This document shows positions 44,045-54,641 of a stretch of 64,000 bases of DNA, one piece after another. Position 1 is the stretch's first letter. Every line of letters starts with the position of its first letter. Position numbers and translations under genes: made by a program. The notes under the pieces were generated by a model. It saw only the letters and a program-made list of their open reading frames with translations. It did no database searches and had not been told where the DNA came from. Source of the DNA: Gymnodinialimonas ulvae (lineage in GTDB: Bacteria; Pseudomonadota; Alphaproteobacteria; Rhodobacterales; Rhodobacteraceae); NCBI RefSeq assembly GCF_037543845.1, contig NZ_JBBIFX010000001.1, positions 434,001 through 498,000 of the forward strand. Direction: 5' to 3'.

Positions 44045-45186
44045 TGGCCAAGGTCCCGGCAGTGGCGAAATCGGCCAACGGGATCCTTGCGGTCCCGGCC
44101 GATCTGATGCCCCGGGATCTGAGCATATCGCTTGACGATTATACGCGCGGCGGCACCGACCGCTTCCTTGCCGAAGGGCAGGGAACCGCGCAGGAGATGA
44201 CCGGGTTCGAGGCCCAATACGTCAACATTATCGACTATATCGTCCGCATCACCCACCGCATCTGGGAAGAGAAGGACATCGGCTACATTTACGACACCTA
44301 TGCCCATAATTGCCGGGTGTGGGATGATGTGGGCCTGCAATACGGGCGCGACAAGATCGTGGCCGACACGACCCACACGATCAACGCCTTCCCCGATGTG
44401 AAGCTTTACGCCGATGAGATCATATGGGCCGGTGATGCCGCAACGGGGTTCCACACCTCGCATCGCACTGTCATCAAAGGCACAAATACCGGGTTCAGCC
44501 GCTGGGGTCCGCCCACGATGCGGCCGGTGAATGTCTGGTGCATCGCCAATTGCGTGGCCCGCGAGAACGAGATTTTCGAGGAACACGTGCAATATAACCT
44601 CGGCGCGATGCTGCAGCAGTTGGGCTACGACCTGCGCGCGCTGGCGGTCACGGCGCGGGCCACGGGCGTCGAAACTGATCCGCTGTTTGCCGCATCGGGC
44701 CGCACGCGGGTGCCCGGTCAGGGCAAGCCAGCCCACGGCGCGGCGCGCGGCGATGGGCCCTTTGATGTTGCCGATTTCCTGTGCTCGATGACGCAGGATG
44801 TGTGGAACCGGCGGATGCTGTCGCGCCTGACGCGGGCCTATGCGCCGGCGCTGAATTACCAGGGGCCGACAAACCGCAGCTACCGCAGCCTCGCGCAATA
44901 TCAATCCGCATTGCTGTCGCTTCTGGCGATGTTCCCGGACCTCAGCTTCGAGCCGGAGTCGCTGTATTACATGCAAGACGACCAGGGCACGACCTGGTCG
45001 TCGCTGCGCTGGTCGGCCACGGCGACCCATGGCGGCTTCGGCCCTTACGGCGCACCGACCGGCCGCGAGGTGCGCATCTGGGGCATCACCCAGCACAAGA
45101 TCGAAGGTGAGGTGATCACCGAAGAATGGATGCAATTCAACGAATTCGACCTCCTGCGTCAGTTGGCGCCGGACCCTATCCCATAA
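44044..45186 (+). CDS. Double SnoaL-like/NTF2-like domain protein
   Basis: 380 residues with two consecutive NTF2-like domains. The first (about 55-185) contains RIWEEKDIGYIYDTYAHNCRVWDDVGLQYGRDKIVADTTHTINAFPDVKLYADEIIW. The second (about 240-375) contains DVWNRRMLSRLTRAYAPALNYQGP..YRSLAQYQSALLSLLAMFPDLSFEPESLYY. SnoaL-like domains form cone-shaped pockets in cyclases, hydrolases and dehydratases. Fusion of two suggests an intramolecular pseudo-dimer. It lies in a sugar-type ABC operon, before a cupin and an RraA-like gene, so a catabolic isomerase or lyase step is inferred. Confidence 0.82.
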   Translation: MAKVPAVAKSANGILAVPADLMPRDLSISLDDYTRGGTDRFLAEGQGTAQEMTGFEAQYVNIIDYIVRITHRIWEEKDIGYIYDTYAHNCRVWDDVGLQYGRDKIVADTTHTINAFPDVKLYADEIIWAGDAATGFHTSHRTVIKGTNTGFSRWGPPTMRPVNVWCIANCVARENEIFEEHVQYNLGAMLQQLGYDLRALAVTARATGVETDPLFAASGRTRVPGQGKPAHGAARGDGPFDVADFLCSMTQDVWNRRMLSRLTRAYAPALNYQGPTNRSYRSLAQYQSALLSLLAMFPDLSFEPESLYYMQDDQGTTWSSLRWSATATHGGFGPYGAPTGREVRIWGITQHKIEGEVITEEWMQFNEFDLLRQLAPDPIP

Positions 45187-45246
45187 GCAAGGGCGCGCAG
45201 GCCGCCGCCCAAGCCAGACCGCAACCCCGCAACCGTGGAGGATCAC

Positions 45247-46239
45247 ATGAAAGACCTCAGCCCCGCTCAAATGGACCGCAACATTGTCCGTTATGGCGAC
45301 CTCAAGCCCTGCAAAACCGCCTTCATCGATGCCCATACGCCGGGCAGCGACCGCAAGGAAAACTTCACCATCGTGGGTGGCGGGGTCTCGGAATCCGCAG
45401 ATCAGCATGTCCATATTACCGACAAGGTGGGCTTCAACATCGGGGCTGCGGGCCAGCCGCCGAAATGCCGCAACTCTTTGCATATTCACAGTACCGCGGA
45501 GGTGTTCTTCGTGCTCAAGGGGCGCTGGCGGTTCTTCTGGGGCCGTTGGGGCGATGCGGGCGAGGTGACGCTGGAGGAAGGCGATATCATCAACATCCCC
45601 ACCGGCATTTTCCGCGGGTTCGAGAACATCGGCGATGATTATGGGATGATCATGGCGGTGCTTGGTGGCGATGATGCGGGCGGCGGCGTGCTTTGGGCGC
45701 CGCAGGTGATCGAGGATGCCGCCGATCACGGGCTGGTCCTGGCCGAGACGGGGCGGCTTTACGACACCAAGAAGGGCGAGGCCTTGCCCGAGGGCGTGAA
45801 GCCGATGCCGGTGCTCACCGCCGAAGAACTGAAGGCCTATCCCGAACCCACCACCGCCGAGGTCGTGCCGAATTACGTCGCGCGATATTGGGACATGGTG
45901 GCGTTGGCCGACCGCGCGCCGGTGCAGGTGATCGGCGAGGCCGGCATGCTGCGCGACAAGCCGGGCTTTGAGGTCAGCCTGATGACCCGCGCGTCCTCCA
46001 CGACCGAGATGCACGCGCATGACCGCGCCTCGGTTCTGATGCCGGTGAAGGGGCATTGGCGCGTGTCCTGGGCGGCCAATCACACCTACGCCGCGGGTCA
46101 GACCACGCTTGCGCCGGGCGACACGATGGTCGTGCCGGCGCATCTTGATCACACGGCCTATCCGTCGATGACGGGCGAGGCGGCGCTTTATCATGTCGTG
46201 GCAACCGACGATCCGGCGGGGGCGACCTGGAATGGCTGA
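45247..46239 (+). CDS. Double-cupin protein
   Basis: 330 residues. Cupin 1 (about 75-160) contains SLHIHSTAEVFFVLKGRWRFFWG..GDIINIPTGIFRGFEN. Cupin 2 (about 240-330) contains VSLMTRASSTTEMHAHDRASVLMPVKGHWRVSW..PGDTMVVPAHLDHTAYP. Each has His residues in the metal positions. The layout recalls gentisate dioxygenase-like bicupins, but no specific enzyme is recognised. GGAGG lies before ATG 45247. It overlaps the RraA-like gene by eight bases. Confidence 0.85.
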   Translation: MKDLSPAQMDRNIVRYGDLKPCKTAFIDAHTPGSDRKENFTIVGGGVSESADQHVHITDKVGFNIGAAGQPPKCRNSLHIHSTAEVFFVLKGRWRFFWGRWGDAGEVTLEEGDIINIPTGIFRGFENIGDDYGMIMAVLGGDDAGGGVLWAPQVIEDAADHGLVLAETGRLYDTKKGEALPEGVKPMPVLTAEELKAYPEPTTAEVVPNYVARYWDMVALADRAPVQVIGEAGMLRDKPGFEVSLMTRASSTTEMHAHDRASVLMPVKGHWRVSWAANHTYAAGQTTLAPGDTMVVPAHLDHTAYPSMTGEAALYHVVATDDPAGATWNG

Positions 46240-46936
46240 TATCCCCGACGATCTGCTGGCGCTGCTGCGCGCGGTCGACACGCCCACCGTCTGCAACGCC
46301 ATCGAGGTGGCGCAGGGGCAGCGGGGCTTCAACCGCTTCACGCGCGGCACAATGCAGCACTCCAAACCCGGCGATCCGCCCATCGTGGGCCGGGCCCGCA
46401 CCGCTAAAATCGCGGGCCTCGCCCCGCCGCAAGAGGCGCCGGATGTGATCCGCGCGCGCCGGATGGAATACTTTCGGTCGATGGCCGAAGGCGACGGGCC
46501 AACCTGCGCCGTGGTGGAGGATGTGGACTACCCCAATTGCATCGCCGGTTGGTGGGGCGAAGTGCATGTCGCCGTGCACAAGGGGCTTGGCCTGGCCGGG
46601 GCGGTCACCAACGGGGTGATGCGCGATCTTGATGTGATCGACGCGGGCTTCCCGGTGTTGGCCGGATCGGTTGGCGTGAGCCACGGTTTCGTGCATGTGC
46701 GCGAGATCGGCACGCAGGTGTCGCTTATGGGGATGCAGGTTGAGCAGGGCGAGCTGGTCCATGCCGACCGCCATGGCGCGCTCGTCGTGCCCGAGGCGGT
46801 AATCCCGTCGCTGAAGGCGGCAATCGAGACGGTCATGGCCTCCGAGGCGATCGTGTTGGAACCGGCCCGCGAGGATGGGTTCGACATCGACAAACTGGCA
46901 GAGGCCTGGGCGAAGTTCGAAGCCGCGCGGACCTGA
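46232..46936 (+). CDS. RraA-family lyase/aldolase-like protein
   Basis: 234 residues with the RraA/HMG-aldolase fold: RAVDTPTVCNAIEVAQGQRGF, GEVHVAVHKGLGLAGAVTNGVMRDLDVIDAGFPVLA (the Arg-Asp pair that binds metal and carboxylate), and GELVHADRHGALVVP. Family enzymes cleave 4-hydroxy-4-methyl-2-oxoglutarate or 4-carboxy-4-hydroxy-2-oxoadipate, while RraA itself inhibits RNase E. The catabolic operon context favours an aldolase. It is the last gene before a terminator. Confidence 0.88.
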   Translation: MADIPDDLLALLRAVDTPTVCNAIEVAQGQRGFNRFTRGTMQHSKPGDPPIVGRARTAKIAGLAPPQEAPDVIRARRMEYFRSMAEGDGPTCAVVEDVDYPNCIAGWWGEVHVAVHKGLGLAGAVTNGVMRDLDVIDAGFPVLAGSVGVSHGFVHVREIGTQVSLMGMQVEQGELVHADRHGALVVPEAVIPSLKAAIETVMASEAIVLEPAREDGFDIDKLAEAWAKFEAART

Positions 46937-47011
46937 TAAAGGGCTGCGACGTTCGAGGTGCGACTCGGCGGGGCGGGCGCAGGGTTTTGTGCCGGTTCCC
47001 GATTGGTGAAG

Positions 47012-47041
47012 CGGGCGCTATTGGCGCCCGTTTGCCTTTTT
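47012..47041 (+). terminator. Intrinsic terminator of the ABC-RraA operon
   Basis: CGGGCGC pairs with GCGCCCG around TATTG and is followed by TTTGCCTTTTT. It lies 76 bases after the RraA-like gene. Confidence 0.85.
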
Positions 47042-47338
47042 CTGACGATTTGCCGCGGCGGTTGGCGGCGGTCTTTCGGAGCCATATTGTATGCAATGGC
47101 ATGCCAAATCTGTGACGCAGCAACCATGAGTTGCATCTACCCCATTGAAATTGCAGAAAAATCCAGAAAGTTGTAAAAAACTTAACCGCACAGGGGCCTG
47201 TTAACCCTTAATCTTTACCGAATGAAAAGCATTTGATGTCGATCAAACTGTTTTTGCTGCCTGTTTGTGTAGCCTAGCCGCAGGGAGGTGGGCTTCGGCG
47301 TGAGGCGTCCTCCGTTCGAATGTGCAGGAGGACACACC
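47042..47338. other. acs upstream region
   Basis: About 297 bases with no supported gene. They hold a palindrome ATTGTATGCAAT (47086-47097) of GntR-operator shape, AT-rich stretches around 47150-47225, the FNR-type site at 47233-47246, and a possible -10 TAGCCT at 47270-47275. Confidence 0.6.
47233..47246. promoter_or_regulatory. FNR/FnrL-type binding site upstream of acs
   Basis: TTGATGTCGATCAA is a perfect match to the FNR/CRP-family consensus TTGAT-N4-ATCAA. If TAGCCT at 47270-47275 is the -10 element, the site is centred near -42, the usual activating position. Confidence 0.75.
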
Positions 47339-49285
<1,947 letters not shown>

Positions 49286-49288
49286 GCC

Positions 49289-49969
49289 ATGGATGGAGCA
49301 ACCACACCAGGCACCACGCCGATCCTGATCCTTCTTGGGCCGCCGGGCGCGGGCAAGGGCACGCAGGCGCGCAAGCTGGAGGAACGTTTCGGCGCGATCC
49401 AGCTGTCGACGGGCGATCTTCTGCGCGCTGCCGTGGCCGCGGGCACCGAAGCGGGCCAATCCGCTGATGCCGTGATGAAGGCTGGCGGGCTGGTCAGCGA
49501 CGAGATCGTGCTGGAGATCCTGACCGACCGGCTGGCCGAGGGCGATTGCGCCAAGGGCGTTGTGCTCGACGGGTTTCCGCGCACCACCGCGCAGGCCGAA
49601 GCGCTTGACGCCATGCTGGCCGAGAAGGGGCAGGGCATCCGCGCCGTGATCTCGCTTGAGGTCGACGATGTGGCCATGGTCAGGCGCGTTGCGGGGCGGT
49701 TCACCTGCGGCTGCTGCGGCGAGGGGTATCATGACGACTTCAAACCCACCGCGATCACGGGCGTCTGCGATGGCTGCGGCTCGCGCAACATGACGCGCCG
49801 GGCCGATGACAATCCCGAAACAGCCTTGTCGCGGCTCAAGGCCTACGCCGAACAGACCGCGCCGCTGGTTGCCTATTACGGCGCGCGCGGCACCCTCAAA
49901 CGCGTCGATGCCATGGGCGATATCGACAGTATCGAAACCGAGATCAGCCGGATCGTAGAGGCCGCCTGA
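49289..49969 (+). CDS. adk: Adenylate kinase, zinc-lid type
   Basis: 226 residues with P-loop LLGPPGAGKGTQARKLEE, the AMP site LSTGDLLRAAVAAGT and VLDGFPRTTAQAEALD, and a long lid whose four cysteines (FTCGCCGEGYHDD..GVCDGCGSRNMTRR) form a zinc ribbon. It interconverts AMP + ATP and 2 ADP. It starts three bases after acs, so it can recycle the AMP made by acetate activation. In this group adk is usually in the ribosomal-protein operon, so this is probably a second copy. Confidence 0.96.
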   Translation: MDGATTPGTTPILILLGPPGAGKGTQARKLEERFGAIQLSTGDLLRAAVAAGTEAGQSADAVMKAGGLVSDEIVLEILTDRLAEGDCAKGVVLDGFPRTTAQAEALDAMLAEKGQGIRAVISLEVDDVAMVRRVAGRFTCGCCGEGYHDDFKPTAITGVCDGCGSRNMTRRADDNPETALSRLKAYAEQTAPLVAYYGARGTLKRVDAMGDIDSIETEISRIVEAA

Positions 49970-50046
49970 TCGCGCGGCCCCGCATCTCTGCGCGGCCGGA
50001 CGACGATTTTTTGAAACGACCAAACACGACAAAGAGGAGGACAGTC

Positions 50047-50331
50047 ATGGTCGACAATCCAAACGAGGCTTCAGCAGCCACCGGGGACGACTCGGTCTAC
50101 TGGAAGACCAACATCCGCATCATCACCGTGTGCCTGGTGATCTGGGCCGTCGTGTCCTTTGGCTTCGGCATCGTGCTGCGACCCCTGTTGTCGGGCATCG
50201 CCGTCGGCGGCACCGATCTGGGCTTTTGGTTCGCGCAGCAAGGCTCGATCCTGTGCTTTTTGGCGCTGATCTTCTTCTATGCCTGGCGGATGAACCGGCT
50301 CGACAAGCAATACGGCGTGGATGAGGAGTAA
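50047..50331 (+). CDS. DUF4212 small subunit of a sodium/solute symporter
   Basis: 94 residues: a short charged start, then two helices, IRIITVCLVIWAVVSFGFGIVLRPLL and FGFWFAQ-type IGSILCFLALIFFYAWRMNRLDKQYGVDEE. This is DUF4212, the small partner always found before VC_2705-type symporters. AGGAGGACAGTC precedes ATG 50047. It ends six bases before the symporter gene. Confidence 0.93.
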   Translation: MVDNPNEASAATGDDSVYWKTNIRIITVCLVIWAVVSFGFGIVLRPLLSGIAVGGTDLGFWFAQQGSILCFLALIFFYAWRMNRLDKQYGVDEE

Positions 50332-50337
50332 CCCCCC

Positions 50338-52119
50338 ATGGACCAGTTTACCCTAAACCTGCTGTTTGTGGGCGCGTCCTTCGCGCTCTACATCGGCATC
50401 GCGATCTGGGCCCGGGCGGGTTCCACATCTGAGTTCTACGCCGCCGGTCGCGGCGTTCACCCGGTCACCAACGGTATGGCCACGGCGGCGGACTGGATGT
50501 CTGCGGCCTCGTTCATCTCGATGGCGGGCCTTATCGCTTTCACCGGCTACGACAACTCTTCGTTCCTGATGGGCTGGACGGGCGGCTACGTGCTTCTGGC
50601 GCTGCTGCTGGCGCCGTACCTGCGCAAGTTCGGCAAGTTTACCGTGTCGGAATTCATCGGTGATCGTTTCTATTCCAAGACCGCGCGCATGGTTGCCGTG
50701 ATCTGCCTGCTGGTGGCCTCTATCACCTATGTGATCGGCCAGATGCAGGGGGTTGGGATTGCCTTCGGTCGCTTCCTTGAGATCGACGCCTTCTGGGGTC
50801 TGCTCATCGGCTCCTGTGTGGTTTTCGCCTACGCCGTTTTCGGCGGCATGAAGGGTGTGACCTATACGCAGGTTGCGCAGTATTGCGTGCTGATCACCGC
50901 CTACACGATCCCGGCTGTGTTCATCTCGCTGCAGCTGACGGGCAATCCGATCCCGGCGCTTGGCCTGTTCGGTAATACCTCTGACGGTGAACCGCTTCTG
51001 GCGACGCTGGACCTGATCGTGACCGATCTTGGCTTCAATGAATACACCGCCGCCCATGGCTCGACCATCAACATGGTGCTCTTCACCCTGTCCCTGATGA
51101 TCGGCACCGCCGGTCTGCCCCACGTCATCATGCGCTTCTTTACGGTCCCCAAGGTGTCTGACGCCCGCTGGTCGGCCGGTTGGACGCTGGTGTTCATTGC
51201 TCTGCTTTACCTGACGGCTCCGGCTGTGGGTGCGATGGCGCGTCTGAACATCTCGGACATGATGTGGCCCAATGGCACCGATGGCGAAGCTGTCAGCGTC
51301 GAGATGATCGAAAACGATCCCGAATATGCCTGGATGGGCACCTGGGCGGCCACGGGCCTTCTGGGTTGGGAAGACCGCAACGGCGACGGACGCATCCAGT
51401 ACTACAACGATGCGAACCCCGATCTTCAGGAACGCGCCGCGGCCGCGGGTTGGGAAGGCAATGAGCTGACCAACTTCAACCGTGACATCCTGGTTCTGGC
51501 CAACCCGGAAATCGCCAACCTTCCGGGCTGGGTGATCGGCCTTGTGGCGGCGGGCGGCCTTGCGGCGGCTCTGTCTACGGCGGCGGGTCTTCTGCTGGCG
51601 ATCTCTTCGGCGGTCTCCCACGACCTTCTGAAGGGGCAGTTGACGCCGAACATGTCCGAGCGGTCCGAGCTTTTGGCAGCGCGGATCTCGATGGCGGCGG
51701 CGATCGTGGTGGCGGTCCTTCTGGGCCTCAACCCACCGGGCTTCGCGGCGCAAACCGTGGCTTTGGCCTTTGGCCTTGCGGCAGCCTCGATCTTCCCGGC
51801 TTTGATGATGGGCATCTTCTCCAAGCGCATCAACAATTCCGGTGCGGTTGCGGGTATGCTGGCAGGTCTGGTGGTGACGCTGGTCTACATCTTCCTGCAC
51901 AAGGGCTGGCTGTTCATTCCGGACACCAATTCCTTCACCGATGCTGACCCGCTTCTGGGCCCGATCAAGTCGACCTCGTTCGGCGCCATCGGGGCTGCGG
52001 TCAACTTCGCGGTGGCCTATGTGGTCTCCGGCATGACGAAGGAAACGCCGCAGCACATCAAGGATCTGGTGGAAAGCGTGCGCATCCCGCGTGGTGCCGG
52101 CGCTGCCTCCGATCACTAA
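50338..52119 (+). CDS. Sodium:solute symporter (VC_2705/ActP-like)
   Basis: 593 residues with about 13 helices of the SSS family. Markers are EFYAAGRGVHPVTNGMATAADWMSAASFISMAGLIA, KFTVSEFIGDRFYSKTARMVA, and TAGLPHVIMRFFTVPKVSDARWSAGW. A roughly 100-residue soluble insertion (about 330-390, NGTDGEAVSVEMIENDPEYAWMG) is typical of the VC_2705 subtype. Acetate is the likely substrate given acs upstream, as inferred from context. ATG 50338 follows CCCCC without a strong site, so translation may be coupled to the DUF4212 gene. Confidence 0.93.
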   Translation: MDQFTLNLLFVGASFALYIGIAIWARAGSTSEFYAAGRGVHPVTNGMATAADWMSAASFISMAGLIAFTGYDNSSFLMGWTGGYVLLALLLAPYLRKFGKFTVSEFIGDRFYSKTARMVAVICLLVASITYVIGQMQGVGIAFGRFLEIDAFWGLLIGSCVVFAYAVFGGMKGVTYTQVAQYCVLITAYTIPAVFISLQLTGNPIPALGLFGNTSDGEPLLATLDLIVTDLGFNEYTAAHGSTINMVLFTLSLMIGTAGLPHVIMRFFTVPKVSDARWSAGWTLVFIALLYLTAPAVGAMARLNISDMMWPNGTDGEAVSVEMIENDPEYAWMGTWAATGLLGWEDRNGDGRIQYYNDANPDLQERAAAAGWEGNELTNFNRDILVLANPEIANLPGWVIGLVAAGGLAAALSTAAGLLLAISSAVSHDLLKGQLTPNMSERSELLAARISMAAAIVVAVLLGLNPPGFAAQTVALAFGLAAASIFPALMMGIFSKRINNSGAVAGMLAGLVVTLVYIFLHKGWLFIPDTNSFTDADPLLGPIKSTSFGAIGAAVNFAVAYVVSGMTKETPQHIKDLVESVRIPRGAGAASDH

Positions 52120-52127
52120 AACGACCG

Positions 52128-52162
52128 GGGCCCCGCCGCACGGTTTACGTGTGGCGGGGCCC
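52128..52162 (+). terminator. Strong GC hairpin after the symporter gene
   Basis: GGGCCCCGCC pairs with GGCGGGGCCC (10 bp), with extra CAC/GTG pairing inside. It starts nine bases after the symporter stop and has no T-run. It may stabilise the upstream mRNA or lower read-through into the regulator gene. Confidence 0.6.
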
Positions 52163-52292
52163 GACCCGGCATCGCGCAATCAGCCCTCCAGACGGGGCAT
52201 CTCGACCGGAGGAGACCGGGATTGCGCGGTTCAAACGACCAAAGCCTGTCCGCCTCTCGGGGTGGGCAGGCGCCCTTTTCTCAGGACATGCC

Positions 52293-54122
52293 ATGCCTCT
52301 TTCGGACGACCTGACCCGCTTTCTTGCCTCCGTTCATCCCTATGACGGTTTGCCCGAGGGCGATCTGGCGGAGCTGGCTGCGGGATGCAGCGTGGTTGAT
52401 GTCGCCGCGGGCGAGCGGTTCTTTTCCCTGGGCGATACAATCCAGTTTCTCTACCTTCTGGTGGCCGGAGAGGTCGACGTGCGTGATGAGCAAGACGCGC
52501 CGCTGTCGCTTCTGGGGCCCCGCAATTCCTTCGGCGAGCGCGCGATCCTGCGCAATGAACGCGCCAGCCGCAGTGCCACGGCGCTCTCCGCCGTCACCGC
52601 GATCCGCATCCCCGCAGGCGTGTTGTTGCACCTGATCGCCGAGCATCACGGCGTGGCCAAATTCTTTGACCGCACCGGGCGCACCGGCGGCACACAGGGC
52701 AGGGCGCGTGATCTGGCCAGCCTTCCGGTGGCCGAGTTGATGACCCGCGATCCGGTGACCTGTACGCCGGACGCCACAATCCGCGACGCCGCCACCCTGA
52801 TGCAGGAGCGTGGGATCTCCTCGATCTGCATCGCACAGGACGGACGCTTCCACGGCATCGCCACCCTGCGTGATCTCAACGGCAAGGTCATCGTGGGCGG
52901 GCGCGACCCAATGGGCCCGATCTCCGGTATCATGACGCAAACGCCGCTGACGCTTGGGCCCAAGGCGCTGGTCACCGATGTGCTGCACCTGATGGTCGAG
53001 CGTGGCATCGGCCATGTGCCGATCACGGAAAACGCGGCGCTGGTCGGCATCGTCACCCAAACCGACCTGACGCGCGCGCAGGCGATGACATCGGCCGATC
53101 TGGTGGGCCGCGTTGCCAAGGCGGACGACGCCCCGCAAATGGCGCGCGCCACCGCCGAGATCCCGCAGCTTCTGGTGCAATTGATCAGCAGTGGCAGCCG
53201 GCACGAGGTCGTCACGCGCCTGATCACCGATATCGCCGATACCGCCACGCGCCGTCTGCTGACGCTGGCCGAGGCCGACCTTGGACCGCCGCCCGTACCC
53301 TACCTCTGGCTCGCCTGCGGCAGTCAGGGGCGACAGGAACAAACCGGCGTCTCGGATCAGGACAATTGCCTGATCCTGTCCGACGACATGACCGAGGCCG
53401 ACATGCCCTATTTCGAGGCGCTGGCCAGGTTTGTATGCGACGGGCTCAACACCATCGGCTACGTCTATTGCCCCGGCGACATGATGGCGACCAATCCGCG
53501 GTGGCGGCAGCCGCTTGCCACGTGGCGCAGTTATTTCACCGGCTGGATCGCGAAACCGAACCCCGAGGCGCAGATGCTTGCCTCCGTCATGTTCGACCTG
53601 CGGCCCATCGGCGGCGATGCGACGCTTTTCGATGGCTTGCAGCAGGATGTCCTCAAAGCCGCATCGGCCAATTCGATTTTCGTGGCCCACATGGTGTCCA
53701 ATTCGCTGAAGCATAACCCACCGCTTGGGCTCTTGCGCGGTCTGGCCACGATCCGCGCGGGCGAGCATCGCAACCGACTCGACATGAAGCACAACGGCGT
53801 CGTGCCGATCACCGATCTGGGCCGGATCTATGCGCTGCAAGGGCAGTTGACGGGCGTCAACACCCGCGCAAGACTTGAGGCCGCGATCGAGACGGGTGTC
53901 CTGTCGCCCTCGGGCGGCGCGGACCTTCTGGATGCCTATGACCTGATCGCGACCATGCGCCTTGAGGATCAGGCGACGCAGATCAAGGCGGGCGACGCGC
54001 CGGACAACTACCTTGACCCCGCCACGCTGTCGGATTTTGAACGGAGCCATCTGCGGGATGCTTTTGTTGTGGTAAAGACCATGCAATCGGCCGCCGGATC
54101 GGGAAAGGGAGCGTTGTCCTGA
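52293..54122 (+). CDS. cNMP-binding/CBS/DUF294 nucleotidyltransferase-like regulator
   Basis: 609 residues: a cyclic-nucleotide-binding-type domain (about 15-125, FSLGDTIQFLYLLVAGEVDVRDE..FGERAIL), two CBS domains (about 145-270, VAELMTRDPVTCTPDATIRDAATLMQERGISSICIAQ and ISGIMTQTPLTLGPKALVTDVLHLMVERGIGHVPIT), then DUF294 and DUF294_C. DUF294 contains WLACGSQGRQEQTGVSDQDNCLIL, the GS-x-D-x-D-like polymerase-beta motif of GlnD-type nucleotidyltransferases. It is known beside acetate-type symporters in many proteobacteria, so a role in controlling transport is inferred. AGGA precedes ATG 52293. Confidence 0.92.
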   Translation: MPLSDDLTRFLASVHPYDGLPEGDLAELAAGCSVVDVAAGERFFSLGDTIQFLYLLVAGEVDVRDEQDAPLSLLGPRNSFGERAILRNERASRSATALSAVTAIRIPAGVLLHLIAEHHGVAKFFDRTGRTGGTQGRARDLASLPVAELMTRDPVTCTPDATIRDAATLMQERGISSICIAQDGRFHGIATLRDLNGKVIVGGRDPMGPISGIMTQTPLTLGPKALVTDVLHLMVERGIGHVPITENAALVGIVTQTDLTRAQAMTSADLVGRVAKADDAPQMARATAEIPQLLVQLISSGSRHEVVTRLITDIADTATRRLLTLAEADLGPPPVPYLWLACGSQGRQEQTGVSDQDNCLILSDDMTEADMPYFEALARFVCDGLNTIGYVYCPGDMMATNPRWRQPLATWRSYFTGWIAKPNPEAQMLASVMFDLRPIGGDATLFDGLQQDVLKAASANSIFVAHMVSNSLKHNPPLGLLRGLATIRAGEHRNRLDMKHNGVVPITDLGRIYALQGQLTGVNTRARLEAAIETGVLSPSGGADLLDAYDLIATMRLEDQATQIKAGDAPDNYLDPATLSDFERSHLRDAFVVVKTMQSAAGSGKGALS

Positions 54123-54640
54123 TGTTCATCGAATTGATCGCAACCGTTTTTGCCGGGATCGCCTGTGCCGGGGTCGCGATGCTGCTGAACCGCATAACGG
54201 GAAGCCGCCTGCCGAAATGGTTAACGCCGGTGGCGGCGGGCCTCGGCATGCTCGCGATGACGGTGTCCAACGAATACACTTGGTTCAACCGCACGGCCGC
54301 CGAATTGCCCGACGGCATCGAGATTGCCATGACCGTCGAAAACAGCTCCTGGTTCCGGCCCTGGACTCGCGCGTTTCCCTATGTGGAACGCTTCGTCGCG
54401 GTCGACACCGGCACCGCGCGCACGAATGAAGCGGTGCCGGATCAACGTTTGGCGAACCTTTATTTCTTCGGGCGCTGGTCGCCGGTGGATCGTGCGCCGA
54501 TGTTGATTGATTGCGCGGGTGCGCGCTCGGCGATCCTGATCGACGGGGCGGCTTTTGGGGTCGATGGCTCCGTGACCGATGCGCAATGGGAGGCGATGCC
54601 CGCCGATGATCCGATCCTGACGTTGGTGTGCGAGACCTGA
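54122..54640 (+). CDS. Membrane-anchored hypothetical protein
   Basis: 172 residues with two N-terminal helices (about 3-22 and 36-50) and a soluble remainder (NEYTWFNRTAAELPDGIEIAMTVENSSWFRPWTRAFPYVERFVAVDTG). The soluble part has a single conserved-looking Cys pair late in the protein. I recognise no family. It overlaps the regulator stop by one base and ends one base before the exonuclease gene, so it is certainly part of this operon. Confidence 0.75.
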   Translation: MFIELIATVFAGIACAGVAMLLNRITGSRLPKWLTPVAAGLGMLAMTVSNEYTWFNRTAAELPDGIEIAMTVENSSWFRPWTRAFPYVERFVAVDTGTARTNEAVPDQRLANLYFFGRWSPVDRAPMLIDCAGARSAILIDGAAFGVDGSVTDAQWEAMPADDPILTLVCET

Positions 54641-54641
54641 G

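Noticed and set aside
43993..46401. An 802-codon minus-strand frame opposite the NTF2-like and cupin genes
   Set aside because: Same reason: it is the mirror of conserved plus-strand genes and shows no recognisable domain.
46958..47176. A 72-codon plus-strand frame after the RraA-like gene
   Set aside because: It spans an intrinsic terminator and has no ribosome-binding site.
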